This document shows positions 18,814 through 28,772 of a DNA stretch of 64,000 nt, one piece after another. Source of the stretch: Melampsora larici-populina 98AG31 (taxonomy: Eukaryota > Basidiomycota > Pucciniomycetes > Pucciniales > Melampsoraceae); the NCBI RefSeq assembly GCF_000204055.1, contig NW_006768782.1, positions 528,467 through 592,466 of the forward strand. Direction: 5' to 3'. The notes beneath the pieces were generated by a model, which was not told the DNA's origin, did no database searches, and was given only the letters and a program-made list of their open reading frames with translations. Made by a program: the position numbers and the translations under genes. Numbering within the stretch: position 1 is the first letter of the stretch; every line of letters starts with the position of its first letter.

Positions 18814-21689
18814 GTTTGTGAAAAAAAAAATTGCGTTACTTTTTAGCCTGCAGCGCTGGGAAGCGCTGCGTCAAGAAACTGCGCTTCTCGCCGCCGTTTT
18901 GTCCCCAAAAAAAATTCCGCCTCTGCTATTGCCTCTGAGATTGGCCGAGCTCGATTTGAGCTACGCTGGTCAAATAACGGTTAGCAGCGCTGGGTAGCGC
19001 TGCGAGCCAGACTTGATATAGAGAAAACTCTAATCTGGCTATCACTGCCGTTTGTTATCTTCAACTCAGCTTCTAGAATTGAACAATATGAGTTCCCACT
19101 TGTCCATGTCCACCGCTGTGTGGGATCAACTCTACAACATAGCCTCCACCACCAACATATTTACCTCGGATTTTGTAATCCGAGGGATCCTCGGATGCAA
19201 AACCTCGGACAGAAGCTTCCCGAGGTTTTGATCCGAGGTAATTCTCAGGGCAAAAAAATACCTCGGGCAAAAACCTCGGACAAGGTTTGTCGAGGATTTG
19301 CCTCCGATGATGCCTTGGATTTCTCAACCCAAGGCATCTATGCTGGCAGTGCTCGCACAAGCTTTATCCTCAATCTAGTGCTACTATACATACACTGCTA
19401 GCTGTGATGACCGTAGTTTCCCCTCTCACCGGGATAATCTTCGTAGTCAGCGGTCTGAAACACAGAATGACAAACGGTGGGTGGTGGCTATGCCGCATCG
19501 ACTCAGGCGGGTATATTGCTCCAAATCCAATTCTCATGATCACTTTTTGGGCAACACTGTATACTATTCGTCAGGCCTCGTAGTCCTCATGTTATGATCA
19601 GCATGACTTTCTGTTACACGTTGTGGAAAGCAAATCCTTCAACAGTGTATTATATCACATTATCATAACTACAGTTTTCACAATTAATGATCTTTACATT
19701 CATAATCTCAAGGCTCAACTTTCATTTTCAAATTAATTGGTCTCATCCCATTTCTGATCATAGTTTTCTGGCTTTGAATTAGGTGCCTTGATTACTTTAT
19801 AACATCTCATTATTACATCAGATAAAGTACATACAAACAAATCAAGATAGGCAAAGAGAAGAAGAATACTCGAAAATAGTCCTTACTATTCAATAAAGCA
19901 AAGGATATCTAGATGTCAATCAACATGAAGTTGTCAGTATTATTCAGGATCAAGATTAGGGTCCAAAATCAAGATTAATGATTAGAAAGAAACAAGAATG
20001 ACATACCATGATTAAAGGCTGAGATCAAAATGCTGAACAAAATAGAAGTCAATAGAATTAGATCTAGGGTGCATACTTAGAACAACCAAAGTGAAAGTGA
20101 ACAGAACTTACTTATTCAAGATTCCAATTGAAAGCCCAAAATCGAAATTTCAAAATCACTCATGAATCAAGTGGAAAACCTAAGGCAAACCTACTAAGAA
20201 AGCTGAGATCAAAAATTGTATTTGATTAGCTTATTAGATCAAGGGTGCGACTTGGAGAATGGCAGAGTAGAGAGAAGATGAATATCAATTTCAGGGTCCA
20301 GGATCGAAATCAATAAGAAGAAAGAGACAGGAAGGAAAGTTAGTATGTGAATGGAAGAAAAGGAAGGACTTACTAGTTCAAAGTTGATCACAGGTCAAAT
20401 TTTGATGTTGAATTGAAGGAAATCGATTGTTTAAAGCGTGAGAAAAGCCAAGGATTGCCAAGAGATTGGTCGGAGCCGGTCGGAGCAAAAGGAAAACAGT
20501 GTAAAAGATGGGGAAAGAGGCCTGAGGCTGAGTTGTGGTTGGATTAAGGAAAAGATATATAAAGGAGGGTCTTTTGGAGAATCTTTCGATTGATTGATCC
20601 ATCTGTGTGTTCGCATCTAGAAGAGTGTACATGTGTGTGTGCCTGAGTTAGTGTTCTGAATGTGTTTGTGCTAGTGCTTGTGTAGTGAGCGTATTAAAGT
20701 GTTTTGCGTTACTGTGTTTGAGTTTTTGATTTAAAAGTGTTATCGACTTGATTGTTGTGAGCAAGTGTCATAGTTTAAAAGATTCAAAGAGTTTAAAAAA
20801 GAAAGAGTTTTAGTTATTGGATACTCGTGTTAAGAAACAAGAGATTGAAAGAACTTATCTTTGTAGAAGTTTGATGGCAGTGAATTAGTGAAGTGTGTTG
20901 TATTAGCATTAAAATCAAAGTTATTGTGTTGTTTGTTGGGTTGTATTATTGCAGAGCTTGGTCAGAAGGAAGTCAAGGAGTTGTCAAATTCAGGTCTGCA
21001 TCAACTTCGCCAAACCCACCTCTTGATCCAAGTCGAGGCCGAATCAAGTCAGGGATCCAAAATTACATTTTGGCCCTGTGCATTGTTACACATGCGTTCA
21101 AAGCCGTGTTAACATCGAAATCAACGTAGTTTTTCACCACAACGTTGTGTAGAGTTGTGTGTGGTATCATCGGAGTCCGGAAAACCTTGTGGATCCTTTG
21201 GAAATCTTAAAAAAGTGTTGCGGGAGAAATTCATAGGGATAGAATTTGTTTAGAGTTGCTCTAGTTCTTTTCAAACTGCAATAAAATTAAGGTTGAAGGC
21301 AGCGTAACAGCACCCGTAGTTTCATCCGCTCTCTTGAGTGGTGATTCTTACCTTCTCCGGTGCAGCCTACGCTACACTGTGTAGGAGTTCTACAACGTTT
21401 CCTCATAGATCTATGCTGGCATTGCAATTTCATTCCACTTCAAGTCAATACAATGGCGCTGATATGCTTACAGATAAACCTTTTGACATATGTCAACTGG
21501 TACACGCTTGCCTTACACTTTTCATCACTTCCGGTCTTGTTTTGTTTTGGTACGATTGACACCATTTTTGACTTGATGTGCTTGTTCTGAGTGCTGTAGC
21601 CAAAATCCTGACACTTTCTTGACTCTGAGTTTGTTTTGCAGGTTGGACAAAAGGTCAGTACAATGCAGCCACGACTTATCTATCAATAG
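18814..21689. other. Gene-poor region with short inverted repeats
   Basis: No gene that I can support. 18841-19015 is GC-rich with repeated GCAGCGCTGGG(A/T)AGCGCTGC words and is related, in inverse orientation, to 13655-13800. 19160-19300 holds a cluster of CCTCGG...CCGAGG palindromes. 19900-20350 has degenerate repeats around GGCTGAGATCAAAAT and AGATC(T/A)AGGGTGC. 21338-21560 contains overlapping hydrophobic open frames that may be an upstream exon of the membrane-protein remnant at 21690. Confidence 0.45.
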
Positions 21690-22854
21690 ACTAATGATGA
21701 GTATCATTTGGGATCTATTGTAAATCTAGTCTGGTGCTTTGCCTACGCTACAACTCCCTCAGTTTTGTGGCTGAAGCATGGCAATTCATCCACCAAGGAT
21801 GGCACCAACTTCAGAAAGCTCATGGGACCAAAGCTTTTCAATTCATTAATCATCGCAGTCTACACGATTTCTTTTGCGTCCATCACACCCTTTGCATACT
21901 TAGCTGTTAAAAAATTGAGAGAAATTGAACTTCACTGGACTAAATATACTGACATGCATCATCACCTGATACACACCTTATTCACCATGTAAATATCCGT
22001 GTGGCACGTCGACATGCACACACGGAGAGTTTTGAAATAAAACTCCAAGTCTTTTGGTCGAATTTAGACGGAGATTGTTGTTGAGCACCCTTTGTGCTTT
22101 GTGATTTGTTCAAAGGATTTGCAGAATCCTTTGTTGTCAGCAGGGGTCAACTGACTTTCAACCTCCCAGGTGATAAGGGGAAGATGTGCTTGTTGTGGCA
22201 CCTCTTTGATGGGTTGTTACAGGGTCTAAGGAAAGTCTTTTGTGTGTGCATGTCGACGTGCTACAAGGATATTTACATGGTGATTGCTACCAGATGGATC
22301 TGGTATAGCACAACTCACCCAAAGCCTAGAAGACTCTATGATGTATCAGTTAAAAATACTGGCGAGTTTAAGAGACGGCATCTTGAAAAATGTGCAAATT
22401 GTTTCTGGCATCCTTTTCGGTCTCAACATGACATTCTTAGTTTGCTCTTGTCTATCTACTTGGCAAATTATGTCCGCACTCTGGTCCCAAGTCACTACCT
22501 TGCGGGAATGCACTCATTGTTGTAGGGCAGCTTGTACTATGGGCAGCACTGCCACGACTCACAAAATCGAGTTTTTGAAGACGCACCCTTCATCAACCAT
22601 CACAGTGCCAGATCCTAAGAGCGCTAAGAGTCTAATTCTGTGGTTACCTCCTCTGCAAAGCGGAGTAGAAGTCACAAGCGTGTTATGGAGTTCTTGCTTA
22701 TTTCAGGATGGCCACAAAGATTGGGAGAAATGTGATGAAGTTATGCTCAGTCGGAGATATGATCACTTGAGCCGCTATTCTATCAATGTCCTATGGCAAG
22801 CAATCCTGATGGCGTCAACTGTGTTATTATATACAATCCTTAATCCATTTGTTG
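21690..22854 (+). pseudogene. Multi-pass membrane-protein gene interrupted by a MITE
   Basis: An open frame from 21690 (after a possible acceptor TCAATAG) runs to the MITE at 21983. With the 300-bp insert and one ATT duplication removed, it continues in the same frame from 22286 to a GGTGAGT donor at 22854/22855. Hydrophobic segments suggest several membrane spans: SIVNLVWCFAYATTPSVLWL, LFNSLIIAVYTISFASITPF, VSGILFGLNMTFLVCSCL, INVLWQAILMASTVLLYTIL. I do not recognise the family. The interrupting stop directly follows the insertion, so this copy is probably broken unless the MITE is spliced out. Upstream exons (perhaps 21360-21650) and downstream exons are not defined. Confidence 0.45.
21983..22282. 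mobile_element. 300-bp MITE with 41-bp inverted repeats
   Basis: Ends are CACCATGTAAATATCC and its inverted copy. The repeats extend about 41 bp with two mismatches and include the palindrome GCACGTCGACATGC. The 3-bp duplication ATT flanks it at 21980-21982 and 22283-22285. It has no coding capacity. The 3-bp duplication is compatible with a Harbinger-type origin, but its ends are unlike those of the Harbinger element at 15043. Confidence 0.85.
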
Positions 22855-24001
22855 GTGAGTACGCCTGGGCTTGTGATGAGAGATCCATCTCTACAGAAGC
22901 TGATTTACGTCCCATATCTTGGAGCTTCAGTTTTCAATTTCATGGATATTCCTCGTCGACATAATCTCTGTGAGCTCAACATCATAGTTATGTAATTGGG
23001 AAATATAATATAGAACTGCGGACTGGGAACTATTCTTGGGGTTGCAAGCCGACACTCCCTTTGGCCGCTGGGGTCTACTCTTGTCTTAGCTAATCCTTGT
23101 GACTGATTATCACATTTGTACCTTTGATAGATGTCTTGCTTTGTGGCATTTTTGTCACAGCCAGAATCTCTGTCGGGCACAAGTGCTCAGCCGCTTTGGA
23201 ACAGCGATGAATACTGAAAGTCTCACAATGCCTGTAACACTCAAGCTATCATATAATTATTTGATTTTTATTTGGAAATTTTGATGAGTATTGCATTTTT
23301 GAAATTAATCGGCTCAGTGGATTATAGGTGATCACCAGCTATCATCCTAAAGTCCAAATTGCTACGTGCTCAGCGCCAAGGTCTCTGTTTCTCTCATTTT
23401 ACTTTCCTCTTATTCCACCTCCCTTCATATTTTCCGTCATCTTGTTCCCTTTGATCATCATTAATTGTTTCTCACAAGTTGGTCATTGTACTTTTTGAAT
23501 TAACCTATGTCTAGAAAACCAAGTACAGTCAATTTACAAAAGCTTAACCAATTTTGCCCGCCAAACTCGAGCAAATCAACACGGAATTTGTGACAAGCTT
23601 TTCTGAAATGACTGTACCTACACAACATATATGTGTTTTCAGCTGTTTCTGTAATCAAGCATTCTGTCTTTTATTAATGCCAACTTCTACAGGCGCCTTG
23701 TTTGTCTATAAGTCATGTCTGTGGATCCAGAGCATTCATTGTGTAGTTGTTGTGACTTCTAACTCATTTGCAAAGTGTGTCATGCGTGTCTAGAAGAAGG
23801 GGAATCCCATTGTGCTTTACGATGGGCGCCCTCTCGAGTCTCCTATCACTACATGTCGCTACTCAACTTATTGTCTAAACAATCAAACTCCAAAATACCA
23901 CGCCGGTCATATAGACAATTTTCAAATAATTGATGAAACCTAAACCCCTAAACGACTTAACACATAGAGGGAGCATGCAAACTAGCGGACCCGGTGGATA
24001 C
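22855..24001. other. Intergenic, nothing recognised
   Basis: Contains short open frames in several phases without family features. No RNA gene, LTR or TIR pair was found. It may include 3' exons of the membrane-protein remnant. Confidence 0.4.
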
Positions 24002-24009
24002 GCTGAACT
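24002..24009. repeat. hAT-type target duplication GCTGAACT, left copy
   Basis: Eight bases repeated exactly at 24555-24562 on the other side of the MITE. Confidence 0.9.
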
Positions 24010-24554
24010 TCATGTGGTGGGCGCGGCGCAATTTTGATGCCCCGGTACGCGCCCGGGCGCGTCTTTTTTGGTTTGAATTCAAGTGGGCGCGCCCATGAAC
24101 CCAAGCATGTGATCTACAAGGTTTTCTGCTGAAATCAGTCCTCTTCCACCTTCAAATCATCTCAAATCAATCAATGTGTGTTATGGGTACCACCCCACAC
24201 CATAATCTTCCAGTCATGGAAGCATTTACAGTCTGGATTGAAAGTTACCCCAACAACAAAATTTTGGACTACATTGATAGCAACACATGTTCCTTGATTA
24301 TTTTTTTTGATTTGGTTGATGTTTGTTGAACTATTGCTGTTGAATTTGTTTATAGGGTGTTGATATGAGATTATTATTTTTTATGGGATGTAGAAGATGT
24401 GGCTGACAAAGCATCATCAAAAACTTGGCCCATTTTTGTCCTTTTTTTGCGCCTCCTGCGCCGTCTCGCACCCCCAGCCAAAATGAGGGCGCGCCTGACC
24501 CCTCCAGGCGCGCCCGGGCGCGTACTTTTCCCCAAGCTCGCGCCCACCACATGA
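24010..24554. mobile_element. 545-bp hAT-like MITE
   Basis: Perfect 16-bp terminal inverted repeats (TCATGTGGTGGGCGCG) and a perfect 8-bp duplication GCTGAACT (24002-24009 and 24555-24562). An 8-bp duplication is typical of hAT-superfamily transposition. Just inside both ends lies a second inverted block, TACGCGCCCGGGCGCG. The ends are very GC-rich in an AT-rich genome; the middle is AT-rich and non-coding. It sits about 180 bp downstream of the USO1 stop codon. Confidence 0.88.
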
Positions 24555-24562
24555 GCTGAACT
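24555..24562. repeat. hAT-type target duplication GCTGAACT, right copy
   Basis: Exact match of 24002-24009. Confidence 0.9.
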
Positions 24563-24734
24563 ACAGTAGAATGCTAGACAAATTGCATGAGATCCTGCAG
24601 GTTTTACAACATATCAAAAGAGCAAACATGACGAGCAAGTGATTTGGAGCCAAATCAAAGGCATGCTCACCAATCGAAATCGATATATATATATATCCTC
24701 TCTAAATCACATCTAGATCGCTCAAACTGCTCCG

Positions 24735-27700
24735 TCATTCACTTTCATCTTCATCTTCACTCACATCTAACCCCTTCTGTTTCATCAGAGCTTTGTCTAA
24801 CTTTCGTTTATTGGTAACTTCCTCTAACAGCACCAACAAATCTTCTTGCTCCTTTTCGCTCTCTTTCTGTGCAGACGTCATCTTTTCGGCCTCTTCCTTC
24901 AATTTCACGACTTGTTCAGTCAACGATCTGATCTCCGTGCTGAATGCCTGTCGCTGTTCACATGTCACAGCGATGAAAAAGCGTCATTAAAATGTCTCAG
25001 TACATAAACAGATTAAACTCGGGCAGCGAGAATAATTACATCATCTTCCCGCTCCAACGTTAGCTGCTCTATCTTTTGCTCCAGCGCTTGTAGGTCTTTA
25101 GCCTGATCGGCGATTTGGCCTTTCAAACTAGCGATCAACTCGTTTTGTCGCGAATTATCTTCAGTAGTAGGCCCTATCAAAAAGCCAAAGAATATAAGTT
25201 TGGTTCGGAAGAAACGGGAAGAATGTGGTACTTACGACTAGTGGTCAACGAGACTGGATCCGATAGAATTGAATGCTGGACAGAAACTGAGAACAGATGC
25301 AAAGTCAGTCACTGTATCCAAACAAGCCGACAAATCTCAATTTGACCGGCCTCACCATAGTTAGCTTTGAAGAACTCTACAAACGGCCAATCAAACCAGA
25401 GTCCAGCTGTGAGAGAATAGTCATCGTTATCCGATGGAGGCGCTGTTTGCTCGGACAGTTCCAAGACATCAGGTCCGATGTCGGTGAACCGCGGGTCTTC
25501 ACGTAAGCGAAGAATTCGATTCACAAACTGATCTGGTCCGATACGTGACTGAAGAATGGGTTGCAATGTAGCCCTGGTCATAAACGGTGTAAGCTTTAGC
25601 ATGTCAATAATGCGCCGAGTCATCACAAGCCGATAACCAACCGGGGAATGGGCGAGTTGGAATCTCGATCGTTTTCATATACAATGCCCAAGACAAACGC
25701 ACATAGCCCTTGTACCAAAGGATCTACGCCTGATGCCTGCCCGACAGGTTCGATCAACTAAGACAGTCCTAGCCACAGTCAGAACAGAACCAGACATTGA
25801 CGAGGAGCGGGCCGAGAGGACCGTATGGATGTTTGGGACTGACCACCTGTAAGTTTGTGCCTTCGCTGAGCATCTCAGTCGTGGTCAGAGGACTGTCCCA
25901 TAACCATGAAGCCAGAACGATCAGATAGCCAATCATGATACGTGTCCAATCTGACGACCGTTGCAGACCTTCGCCCGCGTTGTTATCGTGACCTTGTGCT
26001 CTTTGCGCCATCATCAGGTTGCCCATGAGAATCTGCACTAGACTAGTTTGATCTCCATCTTCATCACTTTCTGCAGATAGCTTTTCTTCCGTGATGTCAT
26101 CACCTCCTATCTTGATTTGGCGGGCAATCTCCTTGGCGTGTTCAGAACCACGCAATAGATATGTGAAGATGAGACAGGCAAAGAATGTGGTATAAGAGTC
26201 TATGATCGGAGAGACTGGCAATGTGCGAAGGGCTTCTAATAGAAGCGATCCAGGAGAATGAGGTGGCCGGTCATTGTTCGTGCCAGGTTCATTACTGGGA
26301 GGTAGGATCCTCATAGTAGATGCTATGCCTGTCTGAGCATCAGAGTTTCCAGAAAGATACGCATCGAGAACATTCACGGCCGCGGCTCGTACACGCAGAA
26401 TGTCACGATCACCAGTGACATTGAGATTCCGTAGACCGGGAAGTCCATCGATTGATAAGGACATCAGAGATAATACCGCGGCTTGAGGCGCTTCACGATA
26501 GAGCTCAGCGGCACCCTGATTTGAATTCTGCTCGTTAGATGATGGATTCAGTCCATCGGACTCAGTTGGCCGCGGAGACTGGTTTACAGCAGGAGGTAAT
26601 GATACAGCGATCGGACTGATGACGAGTCGACCCATGAACTCTTGGTTCACTTGACTGCCCTTGATAACATTGGCAAGAACATTCAACGCCTCTGCTTTCA
26701 ATGATGGTGGAGAAGTGCTTGCCAATCCAATCTCGGCCAGACAGCGTGTAAAGCCACCGTTCAAAAGAGCTTTTTGATTCGCAGACTTGCCAGTCCCCCC
26801 TCCAGCAACGAGAGTACGAGCTAAGGAAATGACCAAGGCAGCATTTGTGACTTTTTGCGCAGTCCATGGCTGGGTTGCAAATGCGTCCAAAGCCTCGTCT
26901 GATGGATCGGTCATAGGTGGAAAGAGTAACATTGGTGCTAGATGAGGTATACAAGAAGTCTCCCGGAAGTAGTTCTGTCGACATAAAGCGAACCATGCGA
27001 TCAGGATCATGATCAGAGAAAAAAATGTTCGAGCTTACTTGGTTTGAGACGTTGTAACGTAGAAGCTGGCCAATGCATATTAAACAATCCTGTACGACAA
27101 TTCCACCGCCACCGATTCCGCCTTCAAGTGAGATAATATTGAACAATCGATCGAATCCACCTTCGAAGGCAACGATTTTTTGAATGTCGGCATTCTTCTC
27201 AGTGATACTGATAAGGAGTAGGAGAGCCTCGTTGCGGATGATTTCACGTGTGTCATCCAAGATAGAAAGTATTGTACCCAAACCGCCGGGTGCAGTGAGA
27301 AGGTATGATTGCAAAGTATGTGGCCGAGGTGCAGGAGCGGTGAGAAGCGTCCCAAGTAGCTGCAGAGAGAAGAACCGTACGTAAAAGTGAGGAAGCGCCA
27401 GAAGCTTCAAGAGGGCGTGTGCTGATTGGGGTGCCTGTGACTCGAAGCAAATTGCAGATTGTATGTCCACATTTCAGTGGTCGGGATCTCAAGAGCAAGG
27501 AATATGATGAGTGCAAGTGCGCCCGGCTAGCCAGGTTGAACAACGTACCTTCAAAAATCCGTCTACATTTGCTAAACCCGAACCCGCCTTAGATAATTTA
27601 CCTGTCTCATTCTCCTCTACTTCACAAAGTACATGAAGTGTTTCGAGGACTGATTTTGTCATATCTACATCATCCGCTAGATCCTCGCGACATAGGACAT

Positions 27701-27996
27701 CTAAAATTGCAGGTAGTGCCAGACGACCGACTTCCTAGCAGTAAGGACGATGAGGTTGAAAACCCGACATCACTCGTCCAAACCGACGTGCTGCAACCAC
27801 TTACAGACTTCCAATCACGAGCCATTCCTTTAATACCGAGTAAACTACTGCGTCTATCGTCGTGTTGCACGGAGTTTTGGAGCCGATCGACCAGTTTGGA
27901 GAGAGTTTCGTTGGCAGATTGCGGCTGGCCTTGAGCACCCTGTAAGGCAGCATAGCCTTGTAGGACCGTACCCTGAATAGATGAGAGAAACGACAT
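24735..27996 (-). CDS. USO1: USO1/p115 vesicle-tethering protein
   Basis: Nine exons (27996-27805, 27734-27549, 27434-27039, 26974-25847, 25757-25642, 25573-25356, 25286-25236, 25173-25040, 24953-24735) give 879 residues in consistent phase. The N-terminal two thirds is the armadillo-like p115 head: LSKLVDRLQNSVQHDDRRSS, REIIRNEALLLLISI, FEGGFDRLFNIISLEGG, VVQDCLICIGQLL, PWTAQKVTNAALV and SPIPRATLQPILQSRIG. A short coiled coil follows (QKIEQLTLERE, SLTEQVVKLKEE) and the usual acidic end, SEDEDESE. p115 tethers ER-derived COPII vesicles to the Golgi with Rab1/Ypt1 and SNAREs. The coiled coil is far shorter than in yeast Uso1 and nearer animal p115. One intron uses a GTTGGT donor (25641). Confidence 0.93.
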
Positions 27997-28772
27997 TGAG
28001 GTTGTTGTGCTGAGTGAGTTGATAGTGAAGCAAATTCGAGACTGGTATGTTGCGTCAGTCGTTAATCTGCCACATGTATTCACCCAAGCGTAGAGCGGGT
28101 TAGTATTTTGCTCTCGACGGCGCGATTCGGCCGGCCCCGCCTCCCCGCCTGACCTGTTATTGTACAGAAAGTCGCCCGTCTCCGACATCTTTCCATGCAT
28201 CCAGATGCCAACTCTTGCCAACTTCATTGTTTTTCGATTGGACTTCACATTCGAAGTGAGCTTCCCGTCTGAGGTTGAGCTTTCCTAGGCTGTTTTCAGG
28301 TCACAGCTGAGGATTGAAACAGCATCATAGCAGATCTCGACATGATAAGAAAATTGAATCCCGCAAAATTCAGAGATGGGATAAGTCGGAACGGATGAGT
28401 CTTTTCTTGATGATCATTCAAGCTTGTGCTTTCAATCTGATCAAGAAAGTTTTCGCAACAGAAGCTTGACCAAATTGTACAGAAACAAGGGTGCTCCGTT
28501 GTGTATTTTACGTCCCTTCTCAGCCTTCTCGCTTATGTAAGGTTCTGTTTTCTGAGTCAGACAGAGTCCGGTGAGGCGTAAATGCTTTCGAGTCTTTGAA
28601 GACTTGACTCTTGTTTACCATCCCCGATATGAAAACTTTCCTCAGATTTTAAAAGAGCTCTTGACCATCCATCCCCCCATCACATTAATTTGCCATCTTG
28701 ACACAATCTGATTCCCATCATCGTTGTTAACCTAAAATCTTATCGAGACAGCCTAGATTCATCTGAAGACTG
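27997..28772. promoter_or_regulatory. Divergent intergenic region USO1 / MSH4
   Basis: 776 bp between the start codons of two genes that point away from each other, so it must hold both promoters. I see no strong TATA box. A shared control element is possible but nothing shows it. Confidence 0.4.

Noticed and set aside
24682..24693. TATATATATA run as a promoter
   Set aside because: It lies downstream of the USO1 stop codon and near no plus-strand gene start; a simple repeat is enough.
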